64,000 bases of DNA from Drosophila persimilis. Lineage: Eukaryota > Arthropoda > Insecta > Diptera > Drosophilidae. The translations under genes and the position numbers were made by a program. Of the stretch, positions 26,548 to 37,860 are shown piece by piece. The first letter of the stretch is position 1. Each line of letters begins with the position of its first letter. Under the pieces are notes generated by a model. That model searched no databases. It was not told where the DNA came from and was given only the letters and a program-made list of their open reading frames with translations. Location of the stretch: assembly GCF_003286085.1 (NCBI RefSeq), contig NW_020825289.1, forward strand, positions 6,138,001-6,202,000, written 5' to 3'.

Positions 26548-27150
26548 ATGGAATACTTTAAACGCATTTCTTCAATGCTGTCTTATTGGTAAGTTTTGCA
26601 CCAATTACACGTTTCAAGTCATGGTTATCTCTATGGCTTTTGCAGCCTAGATTACATACTGTTCAACGGCTGGCTGGCAGTTTTCGGGGACAAGCTGGAA
26701 GACCACCACAAACGCTCGAATTGCAATAAAAGGCACTGCAAGAACTGCCGGGTACAGCGTGTAGTGAAGAGGATTAAGAGGGCCAAGTTCCATGTCGTTT
26801 TGGCAATTATGACCATATCGCATAAGACTCTGTGCAAGGCCCTTATGGAGGCTCGTCTTCGGGGCGTTCAGGTGCGCATCGCAACGCCCAAGAAGATGCT
26901 CTCGGCCCGGGACCTGGTGACAAGGCAACTCTTGATGTATATCCACTCCGTAGATCACAGTGAGGTTCCCATCATCAAGTGCGTCTTTCTCGACGGCAAT
27001 CGGATCATTTTGCGTATGGATGACGAACTTCTATTGCTCATGCGGCGCCTGCTGATCGATGAGAATTTATTCAGTTATTATTTTTGGTACTTTGGGTATC
27101 TGTGGCATGGTGAATACTTCGAACCTCTGGATATACCGACTGCAGCTTAA
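26548..27150 (+). CDS. Zucchini/MitoPLD-like protein lacking the HKD histidine
   Basis: Exons 26548-26588 and 26646-27150 (57-base GT-AG intron) give 181 residues. Residues 10-27 form a hydrophobic N-terminal anchor (LDYILFNGWLAVF). A Cys/His cluster at 40-48 (CNKRHCKNC) resembles the atypical zinc-binding segment of Zucchini/PLD6. Residues 58-92 fit the PLD-fold core (AKFHVVLAIMT...LRGVQVRI). Where the catalytic HxKxxxxD is expected, residues 123-130 read IIKCVFLD: Lys and Asp are kept and His is Ile. Zucchini is the mitochondrial-surface endonuclease of piRNA biogenesis and needs that His, so this copy should be inactive as a nuclease; a dimerisation, regulatory or structural role is inference. 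Length is somewhat short for the family and the C-terminus (SYYFWYFGYLWHGEYF) is diverged. The next clear gene lies 2.6 kb downstream. Confidence 0.65.
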
Positions 27151-27247
27151 TTTGTGATCAAAGAAATACAACCAAAGATGCTTCCTCCAGGGAACAATTA
27201 AATTGAATGGAACTAGAGTCAAATCTCTGTAGAGCATTTCAACTTCG

Positions 27248-27493
27248 TTAGTCCCCATCCGCCCACCTGATTTCTCTACTCTTCTCTGCTTTATTGCAGT
27301 CAAAAGTTGTTCGCAGTTCTTGCGCGTAGTTCGCTGTTTTTCTCGCTGTTCTCACTGGACCTGTTACACATGCTGCCAGGGAATATTGCCAGTTAACCAA
27401 GTTAACAAATCCACCCCAAACGGTTTTGTTTCCTTCGTTCGGCGGTTCTTCTTGGCCCGGTTTTACGTTGTTGATTACACTTTGGTCGGTCAT
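27248..27493 (-). CDS. Possible small gene of unknown function (81 aa)
   Basis: An ATG-initiated ORF reading convergently toward the 3' end of the zuc-like gene. It has protein-like composition at the N-terminus (MTDQSVINNVKPGQEEPPNE) and a central aromatic stretch (WGGFVNLVNWQY). There is no signal peptide or recognised domain, and an AATAAA falls inside the 3' part of the ORF, which argues against the full length. It could be an exon of a spliced small gene, or chance. Confidence 0.3.
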   Translation of the reverse strand: MTDQSVINNVKPGQEEPPNEGNKTVWGGFVNLVNWQYSLAACVTGPVRTARKTANYAQELRTTFDCNKAEKSREIRWADGD

Positions 27494-29727
27494 AAATTTG
27501 TATCAGGTGGAGTGAGGAGAGAACGAAACTCAGACAGAAAGTTTGGCCAGGAAAATTCCTGTTTACTCAACCCCTGGGTCTGCAGCCGTACAGAAAGAGT
27601 GAAGACGTTGAAGCGGAAGGGCGATTGGGCAATTGAGACTTGGAAGGCAGAGGACACTAGATTCGCTACACTTTATTGAATTTACATTAACTGCTTGAAA
27701 TACAAAGCCATACAAAATATATAACAGCTACAAGGGGGTTTCTGAAACCTTCGGAACTGAATTGGGACTAACCGGCACTCAAACGAGGCTCCCATTGTTC
27801 TGGCTTTTCAAAAGAGGACACCGGAAACACAGCCACAGCTAATCCATTAAAACACTTTTTACACGTTTATTTATTAACAGAGTTTGTGTTTATGATTGGA
27901 AATATTGTGTTCCATGCAACTAAAAGATGTAGAGGCTTTGGATTCAGTTTCTCCATCGACCAAAGTCTGTACAGACCTGCCTCCACCTGGCATTGTCTTC
28001 TAGCACCAGCCCCTGACAGGCAGAACAATTTTATGGTTTGCATTTTTGGGTGCTGGGTCGTAAACTCTTTGCGGGATGGGGTTCGAGTTGTGGCCCCATT
28101 TGATATATGGACATTGCTTCGCTACGGGCTAGTACTTTTCCAATTTGATTTGGGAACGGTCGTACCGCTAACCCTTCTCCGCATGTGTCATAAACTCTGG
28201 GGGAACCTTTCAATATTTACACAAGCGTATACAAGGCTTCCCCGCACCCCTTCCACAAATAAAGAGCTGACACAGTCTCCCCTTTCGTTTCGTTTAGTCT
28301 AGACATCTCGTCTGATTGGTCCACAATTAAACCCAAGCGAGGAATCCGTTTCCAGGCTGCCTGCTGCCTGCTGCCTGTGGATTGAATTAGGGATCAAACA
28401 ACAAGTTGTCCCAGTGGCATGGCCTCGATTTCGGTCAGGTGGAAAACCTAATTTACAGCTAAACCTTTAAGGACCCTAACCACAGGATAACCTTCGGATG
28501 GAGTCGAGTCTGCAAAGTTTTGGCCCAATCGATAGGCTTGGAAAACCTCAGCGACAGTGGTAATGTGAGTGCAATTATAGTAGATGCTCGGTGCACAAGT
28601 AACTTTGCGGCGAGCCAACACAAATGTGGGCACATCCTTGGGTATCAGTTACTGGGTCAGCAAGCAGCATCATGAGGGAGCAGACCATAAATCTCATGGC
28701 AGCCGCAATCGCTCGTCGCACTACTACTGCAATCAGGAGCGGAATCCCAATCTGAATCAGAAATCAGCAAGCAGTGCCAACTTGTCAGGGCCAATAGATA
28801 GATAGTGGGAAACTGGAAATGGCGTCAAGGGCGCCATAAATGAGAATTTCCGTTTCATTTCCGCCCGTTTGTTTGTGTGTGGCGGCAGCCCATCTGTGTG
28901 CCCCTCTATGTGTGTGTGTGTGGTTCATTTGTGGCGCATAATGAGCAGGGTTTGTATGCCTGCCTCGTGCCCAACAGAAAATGTCCCGCCATTATGTAGG
29001 TTATATTGATTTTCATTTAAAGCAGCTCTCGGACCACCTCCTAATGGCATTTTCGGTTTGCCAGCCAAAATGTTGGAAAATTTATGGCAACTTGACCTCG
29101 GGCCTTTGCCACTGCCACTGCCACTGCCTCCGTCATTGCTTCCTCTCTCTTTCGGTTGCCTTTTCCCCATTTGTCAGCATTAGAACACAATTAGAGCCGA
29201 AAATGATGCAGTCAAGGGCATCTCTACGGGGCTATAGAAACGTGGCTGGAAATATGGGTCATATTGATTTGCCTCAGCTGTAGAGAGAGCCTCGTGGAGC
29301 CCCATACAATTCAATTAAATGCAGCTTTAGAGGAACTAAAAGTGGGACTGGGGGGGCATTAACTAGATCCCAAGAAAGTCAGGCAAGCAGGATACACATC
29401 CAGAAGGAGACATATTTGCATCGTAAATCGCGATAAGCGTGTTGATACAGCGAAAAATGTCAGCCCAGCCCCCTCAGTGGAGCCACCGCACAATGGAGGC
29501 CAAGATTTATATGAAAATAATCGTTCGTGTCCATAAATTATGGCCAATCTTCATGAAAGTAGTCCGATTTTCCTAACAGGCCTTGTGATGTCTGTCAATT
29601 TCAATAGCCCTGGGAGACAATCAACACTAAATTCAGTTATAGAACATACAACTACTCATGGAAACAGTATAAAACAGTAATTAGGTACAGAAAACACATC
29701 ACGGGAGGAACTAAGAAACTTACAAAC
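27494..29727. other. Spacer between zuc-like and SPATA17-like genes
   Basis: No gene could be supported. A 73-codon ATG ORF at 28584-28805 (plus) has Ser/Asn/His-rich content but no other sign of coding. Short GT and GCCACT simple repeats lie near 28910-28922 and 29106-29128. Confidence 0.5.
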
Positions 29728-31064
29728 ATGTTCTGGGACAGGCATCGGACGCAAGTCGGCACGCGGAGGCACACGGACGGCAAGCCGGTCTCGGGAAGCT
29801 CGTAAGCACAGCCAACTCATTGGAATCAACTATAACTTTTACTATTCAAGGGTGGAAGACAATGAGTCCGAGTTAATAGAGGAGGATACCTCAGGCACAC
29901 AGCTGCCACTGCAAACGCTGTCGCGGTAAGGAGGATCTTGAATAGGTCATAGAGCGTATGACACTTCCTTGAGATTGCCCGCAGGACCGCGATGCTGTTG
30001 CTGGACTACACGCATTTCAAGGCTGCACGGACCATCCAGCGGCACTGGCGAGGTTTCTTCAGTCGCAAAACACTGAAAAAGCGCAACCAGGCGGCCATTA
30101 CCATTCAGCGTTGGTGGCGAGGCTTTTCAGTGCGAAAGAGCTACTTCAAGACCGTGGAGAAGATGCTGCAGAATCGGATCGAGATGCACTACACCAAGGC
30201 GGCCACCAAGATTCAGGCTTTGTTCCGCGGCTGGTGGATCCGTCACACGGTCCACGATATGCGCAGCCTGCGGCATATGCAGATCTGTGCGGCCGAGGAA
30301 CTACTCAACTGTGTGGCCTTCAAGCTGCACCATTTGCTGCGCACCTACTCGATACCCGGCGTCTACTCTCTAAAGAACACAACGTGAGTACAGATCCGGT
30401 GTGTAGATCGCTTCCAAAACTCTGTCTCCTTCCACAGGTGCTTGTCGCGAGTGGAGAAGCTGCTGGCGAGTCTCAATTTTCGTTTCCACAACGGTCGGGT
30501 GCGATCGTACATGGCCAAACGGAGCGCTGATGCCCAGGCGGAGCGGGATAACTTCCGGAATAACAGACACCTGACGGGAGTTCCGTATAAAGGTCCCAAC
30601 TTTCAGAGTCTCTGTCCGCCGCATTGTGAGGAGGCGTTGCGCCTCAGCAAGGACATGGACCGACGAATGTACAAGATCATTGAGATGTACGACAAGGCCC
30701 AGAGGGATTCCCACGCCCAAAAGTTCCACAAAAAATTAGCCGGAAGTGAGTCAATCGGTATCATGAATTAATTTCTTCATTGTAGAAGTATCCCTTTTCG
30801 TTTGCAGAAAAGCGTCTCAAGGTCTTGCAGGAGAAATTGAAGTTACTCGAGAAGAACAAACGGGACTTCTGTGGCGATGTCATTGCTAGCATGCGTCGCT
30901 GGAAGATACTAGGCGGCAAGCGGCTTGCAGTGGACAGTAATATCTTCCAGAAGCCCGAGAACCTGGAAAAGTTCCTCCACGAAATATCCGACCTTCTTGA
31001 AGAGATCGATAGCACGCCTTGCCATTGCAAACCACCCTCTCTCGACGAGATCGCTTGCCACTAA
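29728..31064 (+). CDS. IQ-motif protein, SPATA17 ortholog-like
   Basis: Five exons, 29728-29801, 29851-29925, 29985-30383, 30438-30745 and 30808-31064, all GT-AG with 49-62 base introns, encode 370 residues. Three IQ motifs lie at about 64-83 (ARTIQRHWRGFFSRK), 86-107 (AAITIQRWWRGFSVRK) and 122-143 (AATKIQALFRGWWIR), expected to bind calmodulin or light chains. Downstream is a SPATA17-like segment (LHHLLRTYSIPGVYS). The C-terminal half is Lys/Glu-rich and helical. SPATA17 proteins are of similar length (about 360 residues) and are linked to sperm and cilia. A germline or axonemal role here is inference from the family. The first two exons are poorly conserved-looking and Ser/Glu-rich; the ATG at 29728 is the first in frame. 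Confidence 0.8.
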
Positions 31065-31207
31065 ACGCAGCTTGGGTGGCCGAAAGACTTAGGATACCCC
31101 AAACAATTTCAAAACAACATATTATAAAATTTAAATATAAAGAGCTTTATAAGCATGGAAAATATATCGGCCAAAGTTGTTTTTTCACAGCATTATCCAG
31201 GATTTCT

Positions 31208-31560
31208 TCACGAATTTGTTCCTTTAGGCGAATATGGCCCTAAAGCAATCAACTGAACAGGGAAGGGAATCATTAAATATGGTACTTCTGAGTATGTTCA
31301 CGCCATACTAACCAAATATATTTCCAAAGAAGCGAAGGAGCACTGATGGAAATGCCGGCCTATCGGGATTGATCAATCGCTCAGTCATTTCATCTAATTG
31401 GAAGATTAATTTCTCTGTTAAGTTTCTACTGAGAGAACTGTCAGTGTCCCTCCTTACCAAGATTCTCGCAATCCAAACGCTCATTGTTCATGTTAAGATT
31501 GTTTTCCCCGCCAATGGGTGGCGGTACGGTTTCGGCATCCCGAGCATCTGGATCTGCCAT
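31208..31560 (-). CDS. Novel three-exon small protein gene (about 71 aa)
   Basis: Read on the minus strand: ATG at 31560 in a CAAAATGG context; exon 1 31458-31560, 64-base intron, exon 2 31313-31393, 73-base intron, exon 3 31208-31239. Donors are GTAAGG and GTTAGT; acceptors are CAATTAG and GCTTTAG. The frame stays open through both junctions. The product starts MADPDARDAETVPPPIGGEN, is acidic and Asn-rich, then has a compact hydrophobic/basic segment (PAFPSVLLRFFGNIF) and ends PKGTNS. A stronger-looking alternative acceptor (CTGTTCAG, exon from 31252) would end DCFRAIFA instead. No family is recognised. It converges with the SPATA17-like gene, 143 bases apart. The short in-frame introns make chance unlikely. 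Confidence 0.55.
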
Positions 31561-34500
31561 TTTGCTGCACTTTGAATTTAGCTCTCAAAATATTGTTACA
31601 AAATACAAAGAATTTTGTTGGTTTTTTATTTACTAGAAAGTTTGAACAGTCCCGTCTCGTTGAGGTGGAGATACTGACTAAATAGGAATGAAAGTAGATG
31701 TAATTTTTCTAGGCCTATTTGGATTTACTAAATCTTTTTTTAACATTTACTACGTCACAAGCCCGTTAGGCAATGAACCATCTGGAGACGTAAATTTGTA
31801 TTTTTTGTTTCAGCAATGCCAAGAAGTGACTGTACCAAAGACCTCTTCAAAGCATATATTTGTCTATGTGTATATGTAGTGCCTTAGGGCTGTCTCTCCC
31901 ATAAGCTTCACCTCTGGCACAGATGCGAATTACGAGCTTTGGCCACGATTTATGCTGAAAACTTTTCAGTACACGAAAAACATGTAAATCCTGAAAAGAA
32001 AAGCCAAATGTGAGTGCGCTGTAAGGAGGTTTTCTTTATTTTTCTCAGTGGCTTGTCCCTGAACAGGCATAAATTAAAAGGCCAGTTGCTGTTGCTTTTA
32101 ATTAGACACTAAGACTTGGAATTCTATACGTGTGTATGAAAGGGACTGCCCAAATAATTCTCTGGCCAGGACATCAAAACAGAGCCCCTACACAATCACA
32201 GACACAGCAGGAGACTTTGGTAATTGTATTGCTGCCTCGTCATCATCATCATCATCGCAATCATCAGCCTCCTCAGATATGCAATTAGTGGACAAACGAA
32301 AAATGTGTCCTGGTCAGGTCCTGTCATCGTCGCCGTGGGACAAATACATACATACAAACTCGTATTCGGATTTATCAGAATATACCAACGAAATTAACCT
32401 TATTCATCAAGCGTACAACTAAATGCAGCATTTTTGGCCGCTAATGACGAGACGTTGTCGTCGCCTTGAATGATACACTCGTCCTGCCACGTTGCCCCAG
32501 GCTCTTTATCACTCGGTTAATTACTTATGCTGACTCCCACTCTCCCTTTTGTGAACTGTGCCTCTGGATCCTTGTGGCTCCTTCCCGTCCAGCGAATTTG
32601 GTTTAGCGTGCGGCTGTCATGTCAGCTCTCTCGCCCGACATGTTTCCCATGGCATAATTATAATGAAGCTCGTTGCTAACCAGCAGGTAAGATGTCAGTT
32701 TCGTTCTTGACTTAAATCTGTAGTATTTTCCCCAAGAGTTTTTCCCACTGACCAACTAACTGGCGGAAACATCTCCGAACTGGTTGAAATCTGCTGAAGA
32801 GCACAGAAATCATGCTGCAGCGGCAGTTAAAATTAAATGTGGAAAACTGGCGAAACAGAAAACTGCTGACAACATACACTTTTTTCAGAGTGAATAGTTT
32901 TCCTTGAGTAAAAATATATATATACTACTTTGGAGACTGTTTCCCTTGCATGAGGTCCATAGATGCATAGGCATTCCCCACACATTCCATTAAGTTCATA
33001 TTTAGTACTCCAGTCAGCAGCAAAAGGTTTTCAATTTCATCAATTAGTAATCACTTTTCCGCAGGAATTTATCCCACATTCTTAAATTCAACAGCAGCTC
33101 AAACTTTTAATACCCGACTTACTATGAAACTATAAAATATATAAAATAAAGACTAAAATGCAGTTTAAATAAAAAAACAAATTTACCAAAAAAAAAAAAA
33201 AAACAGTTCTACATTAAGCTTATTAAAAACTTTGCCAACAAAACTGCACAAACATTTCCACCGAGCTCAAAACCCGACGAAGAAAGTTTTCAATTTTTTG
33301 CCTCTGTTTTCTGTTTTCCAGCTGTGTGCAAGGAGGCTTTTGGCAAATCACAAGCTGATTTGCAAACATTGCTGGGTGAGGGGCTTGTGGGGCGCAGAGA
33401 ATGCTATAAGCCATTGCAATGATGTAACCAAACGGAAATGGATTGGCCAAAACAAAAGTTGCATGGCCAACAAATTCACTTTCTGCTCAGTTTTAATGCA
33501 TTGTGTTCGGCTCTTCGGGCCACAAAATCTCTTCTTTTTTCCGCTACTTAATTAAATGTGTTAAGAGTAAAGTTGGCTTAAAAACGGACCAAAACTTTCG
33601 GCCGGCCAAGATAGTTTTGACAGCTTTCGAGGAGGTTCTTTTTTTGCAGTCGTACGAGGGACACTGGGGTGGAGGCGGTTAAAGCTGACATTCAGCGTCA
33701 GCTTTGCATAATTTATAAACAGTTTCGTTTTCGTCTTTATTTTGTTGGTAAAATGTAGTGAAAAGTGGGGGCTTTACCATGGTCCATTTAATGGTTTGCC
33801 TTCTAATGAGGTTACTTGGGGGCCCTCCTCTGGGGCGTTTGCCAATGTCGTGTGTCTATTGCAGGACCCTTTTCATGGACGAACTCGTACGTGAGTGGGT
33901 GAGTGGGTGTGTGGCTGAAGCCACAAAACATGCCGTCTCGTCTCGTCTCCAATGTTTCCTTTCAAATTAATTAGAAGTTTGCGGTGGGGCCAAAGGCAAT
34001 GTGGAAAAGTTGTATCTGCCTCTTCATGGACAACGTCAACATCATCTTTGATGGCAACCGACTAGGCCGCAAAATGGTTTCTGGCCAACAATGAAATCTG
34101 AGTTGTAATTGCCGGCACACAAGCTATACATATAATTAACTAAATAATGAGATGAGCAAAGAGATGTCCTTCGGGATTTTCGTGTTCTCTGCTATTTGGC
34201 TGCTGTTAACGGCATCTGTAATTGCCTTTGATATGCTCCTCCGGAACACTTGTTCGAGACAACCATTTTCAATTAATGTTGGCAAAATGCTGGGGAAAGC
34301 GACAGCCCACACACAGACACTGGTACAACACCCACTCCCCTGTTGACTTTTGTTGAGCGGTGTAAAAGTTTTTTAATTTATTGGCCATAAATTCAACAAC
34401 ATTTTGCCATCATTGGCACCTGCCCTAAACAACGAACGTGGAGGAGAAAACACGGGAACAATATTTTTTTCTTTCTAGATTGGACTTTACAAAAGTTAAT

Positions 34501-36429
34501 TACTCATGCAAACCCAAGGGACAGTTTTGTTTGGTGGCTAAAAACAGTTTTATGACAGTGCCTGATGGACAGCTCTCTGGGGCAGACAGTATAAAGAGCT
34601 AAGGGAAAATAGATTATAGATTGGTTTTCCAATTCCACATGAACAAGGAAACACTTTCAAATCTACGTAAAAAATTCCTTTTTAATGCTGCTAGTGCGGC
34701 GGAAGTAAGCCCTAAAACATAATCCTCTTATCCCAAAAAGGTTCTTTAGCAAATAAATATTTATAAGACTTTCAAAAATTAAAACAAAAAGGCAAACTAA
34801 ACAAGGCCTTAGGTGGGAATCATAGGAAACCATAAGAGCCAAACAGAAGTAGTATAAGAGAAAAAGGCAGAGCATCTGGGGAGAGGAAGACAAAGAGCAA
34901 CCGATTAACATTTATTGGGTCTGAACTTTAATTTGCCTTTTTGGCAGAGATCTCAGCTTAGGTTTCAGTTTCGGCTTCGGACTCACCTCGCTGCCCTTTT
35001 GGCCGTTTGACATTCGAACTGTTGTTAGATTTATGGGATTGCCTGCGTCGATTAGTTGGTCGTAAATCTTCACCGTTTGCTTATGGTCAGCAACGTGGCC
35101 GTTTAGCTGATTTGCCTGGTGACCCCGACATGTGCGTGTGCTTGGGTGTGTGGGCGCATGGATACGCATTGTCCGGCAGGGTTATCTTTCATCTGTTTTG
35201 CTAAACCCTGCTCCCGGTCCTGCTCCTACAGCAGCTTACAAATTTACGAGTCATGCCTGGAATATTTGTTCCACCAACCCTGTTTCGTTCTCCATCAATG
35301 CACCATTAACAGTTTAACTCATTTTAAATGAAATCTACGTTGAGCGAAATATAAACATCTGAATAGCAGCCAGAGAGGGAAAAACAGTGAAAGAAAGTGA
35401 GGTGGAGCTACTGCAGGGCTCCTAATTTGCAAAGTTTTTCCGCTGGCTGAACTTTAACCCTGCCGCAGGTGTTAAAAATGATTTGCGAAATGTAAAACTT
35501 TTCGTTACAAATTCCCAGCCATATATAACTAACAAAAAAAAAAACACCACGTTTCGCCAAAGAAGTTAAAATTGCTTAAGTTTTATATACATTTTTGTTG
35601 TTTATTTTGTTGCTGTGAAATATGCAAAAAGTTAAACCACATTCAAGGGAATCGCCCTGCTCCAAATTGTATTTTGTAGTTTTCAAGGGACTACTCAAAT
35701 GATATGCATAAATATATCAAATTAGTAAGATATTAAAGGGAAAGTAATTACTAACAACGTTAAAAATAAATATGATTTGACTAAACTTTGCGATGGATAA
35801 TCTATTTGTATTTATATTGTCCGAACTTTCTGCTTTTCAAACGATATCTTAGATTGTAAAACTCTCTGTTGATTCCTTCTGTGGTTTGAATAAACGGCCT
35901 ACCATTCATTCCACCAAATTCTAAAAGTATTCGTGCTTACACAAGCGAAAAGAGATTTGACCACTTGACGTTCGCTTCATCTCAACTGAATCGTTTGGGG
36001 AAACAGATCAAGCAAGCGGTAGGGATATAGAGGAACCATAACCCAACAAAGACGTGCTAAAAATACCGAATGAATGAATGCTTCTTTGACACAGAAATGG
36101 ATAATTTTGGAAACTTTCTAACAAAAAGCCACACAGATCCCATGCAAAATATTTACATTATTCCTGGGAGTCCCTTTCGCAGTTCGGCATAAATCTTATC
36201 TGTCGGGGACCACGTGTCCGCGTTCCACATGACTGTGAATGTGCGAACGCCCACACGATGGCATAGATAAATTTAGTGCCAAAAATATTTAAAGTCTATT
36301 TGTTAGAGCAAAAACAAAGGTAAAACCAGCAAAAAAAAAAAAAAAGATCACACACGGCGAATGCTCTCACACAACCGCAGTGCCACCTGCGCGATGAGCA
36401 CGAAAACGACTGGTGAAAAAAGTATAGTA
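31561..36429. other. Gene-poor spacer
   Basis: AT-rich intergenic DNA with A-tracts (33188-33203, 36331-36345), a CATCAT run near 32239 and no supportable ORF. No RNA gene was recognised. Confidence 0.5.
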
Positions 36430-36979
36430 AATTTTACTTGCGACTGTAAGATACCCCCGTTAATCGGGGGAGGGCGGGGCGCTATGCTGGAGAGTGGGTG
36501 CCGCCTTTTAGCTATCACAGAGTGTTCTTTAATACTCTCTACTTTAGCTTTCCTTTTATTCAGCACGAATACAATGTACCCAAAATACTAAACGAGTACA
36601 GGGCATCAAAAGAAGCTCACTCTTCCATAGATGATGGCGGTGGCAGGGGGCGGGGCGAGCAAACCTCAAAAGCCCCACCAACAATTTAACAACTGACTTC
36701 ATGGGAACTAAGCAAACATGCAAACGCATGCACGTGGCTGCAAAAGAGGAAAGGTAAAGCAAAGAGCTAACAAGTGACTTTGCGCCAGTCGCGTATCCGA
36801 CCATAAGATACCCGCTACTCGAATTAGATGAAACCTTTTAGTGAATAGTACTTATAGGCATATTTTCTAGATATTATGGTCCCCCTATTATACAAGTACC
36901 CCTTTATTCCGCCTGTTACATACACCCCGAAGAGTCAAGCAGGCTCTGCTCCTCTATGAGGTAGGTACCTTTTATAAGG
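36430..36979. mobile_element. Transposon debris with TAAGATACCCG-type ends
   Basis: Two short segments sharing TAAGATACCC (near 36447 and 36803) bracket about 350 bases; the first forms a perfect 6-bp hairpin CCCCCG-TTAAT-CGGGGG (36453-36469). From about 36880 a stretch reads, in reverse, GTATGTAACAGGCGGAAT, a string typical of Drosophila dispersed repeats. No coding capacity. Boundaries are approximate. Confidence 0.4.
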
Positions 36980-37860
36980 AGAACGAGGGGGATCGTTGTG
37001 AGTTGCTGCGGCGACCGCAACTCTACATTTATACGCGATACTTAGTGAGTATGGCTCTCCTCCGGCAGACGCCGCAACTATTAAACAAAGACAAAGAGTG
37101 AAAATCTGATAGATATGGTCATTCTATATCATTGTGCGTTTTCTCGTATCTTCAATATTGTGAATGTAACAGATTTTCGTCCTTTGTGGGGGCGGAAGGG
37201 GGTTAGGCGAAATTTTGAAATATATGTACGTTTACTATTGAGATCTAACAGGAGCGTGAATACCAAATTTGGTTGCTCTAGCCTTAATAGTCTCTGAGAG
37301 TTGTGGATGCCTTCGATTTTCGTACTTTGCGGGGCGGAAGGGGGTGTGGCGAAATTTTGAAGCAAACTTGTCACGGTGCGATATCACAGGAGTGTGGATC
37401 AAAAATTTGGTTGCTCTAGCTTTTATAGTCTCTGGGATCTAGGAACTCACTTTATGCAATTGGCAAAACCGACTATGAAACCTGTGTGTTAGGAAGAGAC
37501 AGAGCGAGAGAGAATGAAATTGTTTTCTTGATTCTGGCTGCAGTCTAGAAGATATAGTCATTCTCTACGCTTCTGCGTTTCTGGTTTTCTCGTATCTTGA
37601 AAATTGTGGATGCCACAGATTTTCGACCTTTGTGGAGGCTGAAGTGGGCCAGGCGATGTTTTAAAATATACTTGTAACAGTTACTTATCACAGAAGTCTG
37701 GATACAAAATGTCGTTGCTCTAGCTCTTATAGCCTTTGAGCACTAGGAGCTCATAGAGACGGACAGACGGACGGACGGAAACGCTTTCTTTTGGACGTTA
37801 CACACATCCATTTTCACCACAAGTCTAATATACCCCTCTACTCATTATGAGTATCGGGTA
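36980..37860 (-). mobile_element. Dispersed repeat, copy 2 (inverted relative to copy 1)
   Basis: The reverse complement matches the element at 14153-15285. Shared landmarks are the AGTTGCGGT..CCGCAGCAACTC segment (here near 36997-37026), the GCCGGAGGAGAGCCATACT segment (37049-37073), the repeated AACCAAATTTGGTAT and CCCCCTTCCGCCCC units, and the terminal ACTCATTATGAGTATCGGGTA (37840-37860). It lacks the ~60-base segment around the TATATATATTCTTGATCAG of copy 1, so it carries an internal deletion. No ORF of note. Confidence 0.7.

Noticed and set aside
28584-28805. 73-codon ATG ORF between the zuc-like and SPATA17-like genes
   Set aside because: Ser/Asn/His-rich simple composition, no promoter, splice or poly(A) support.
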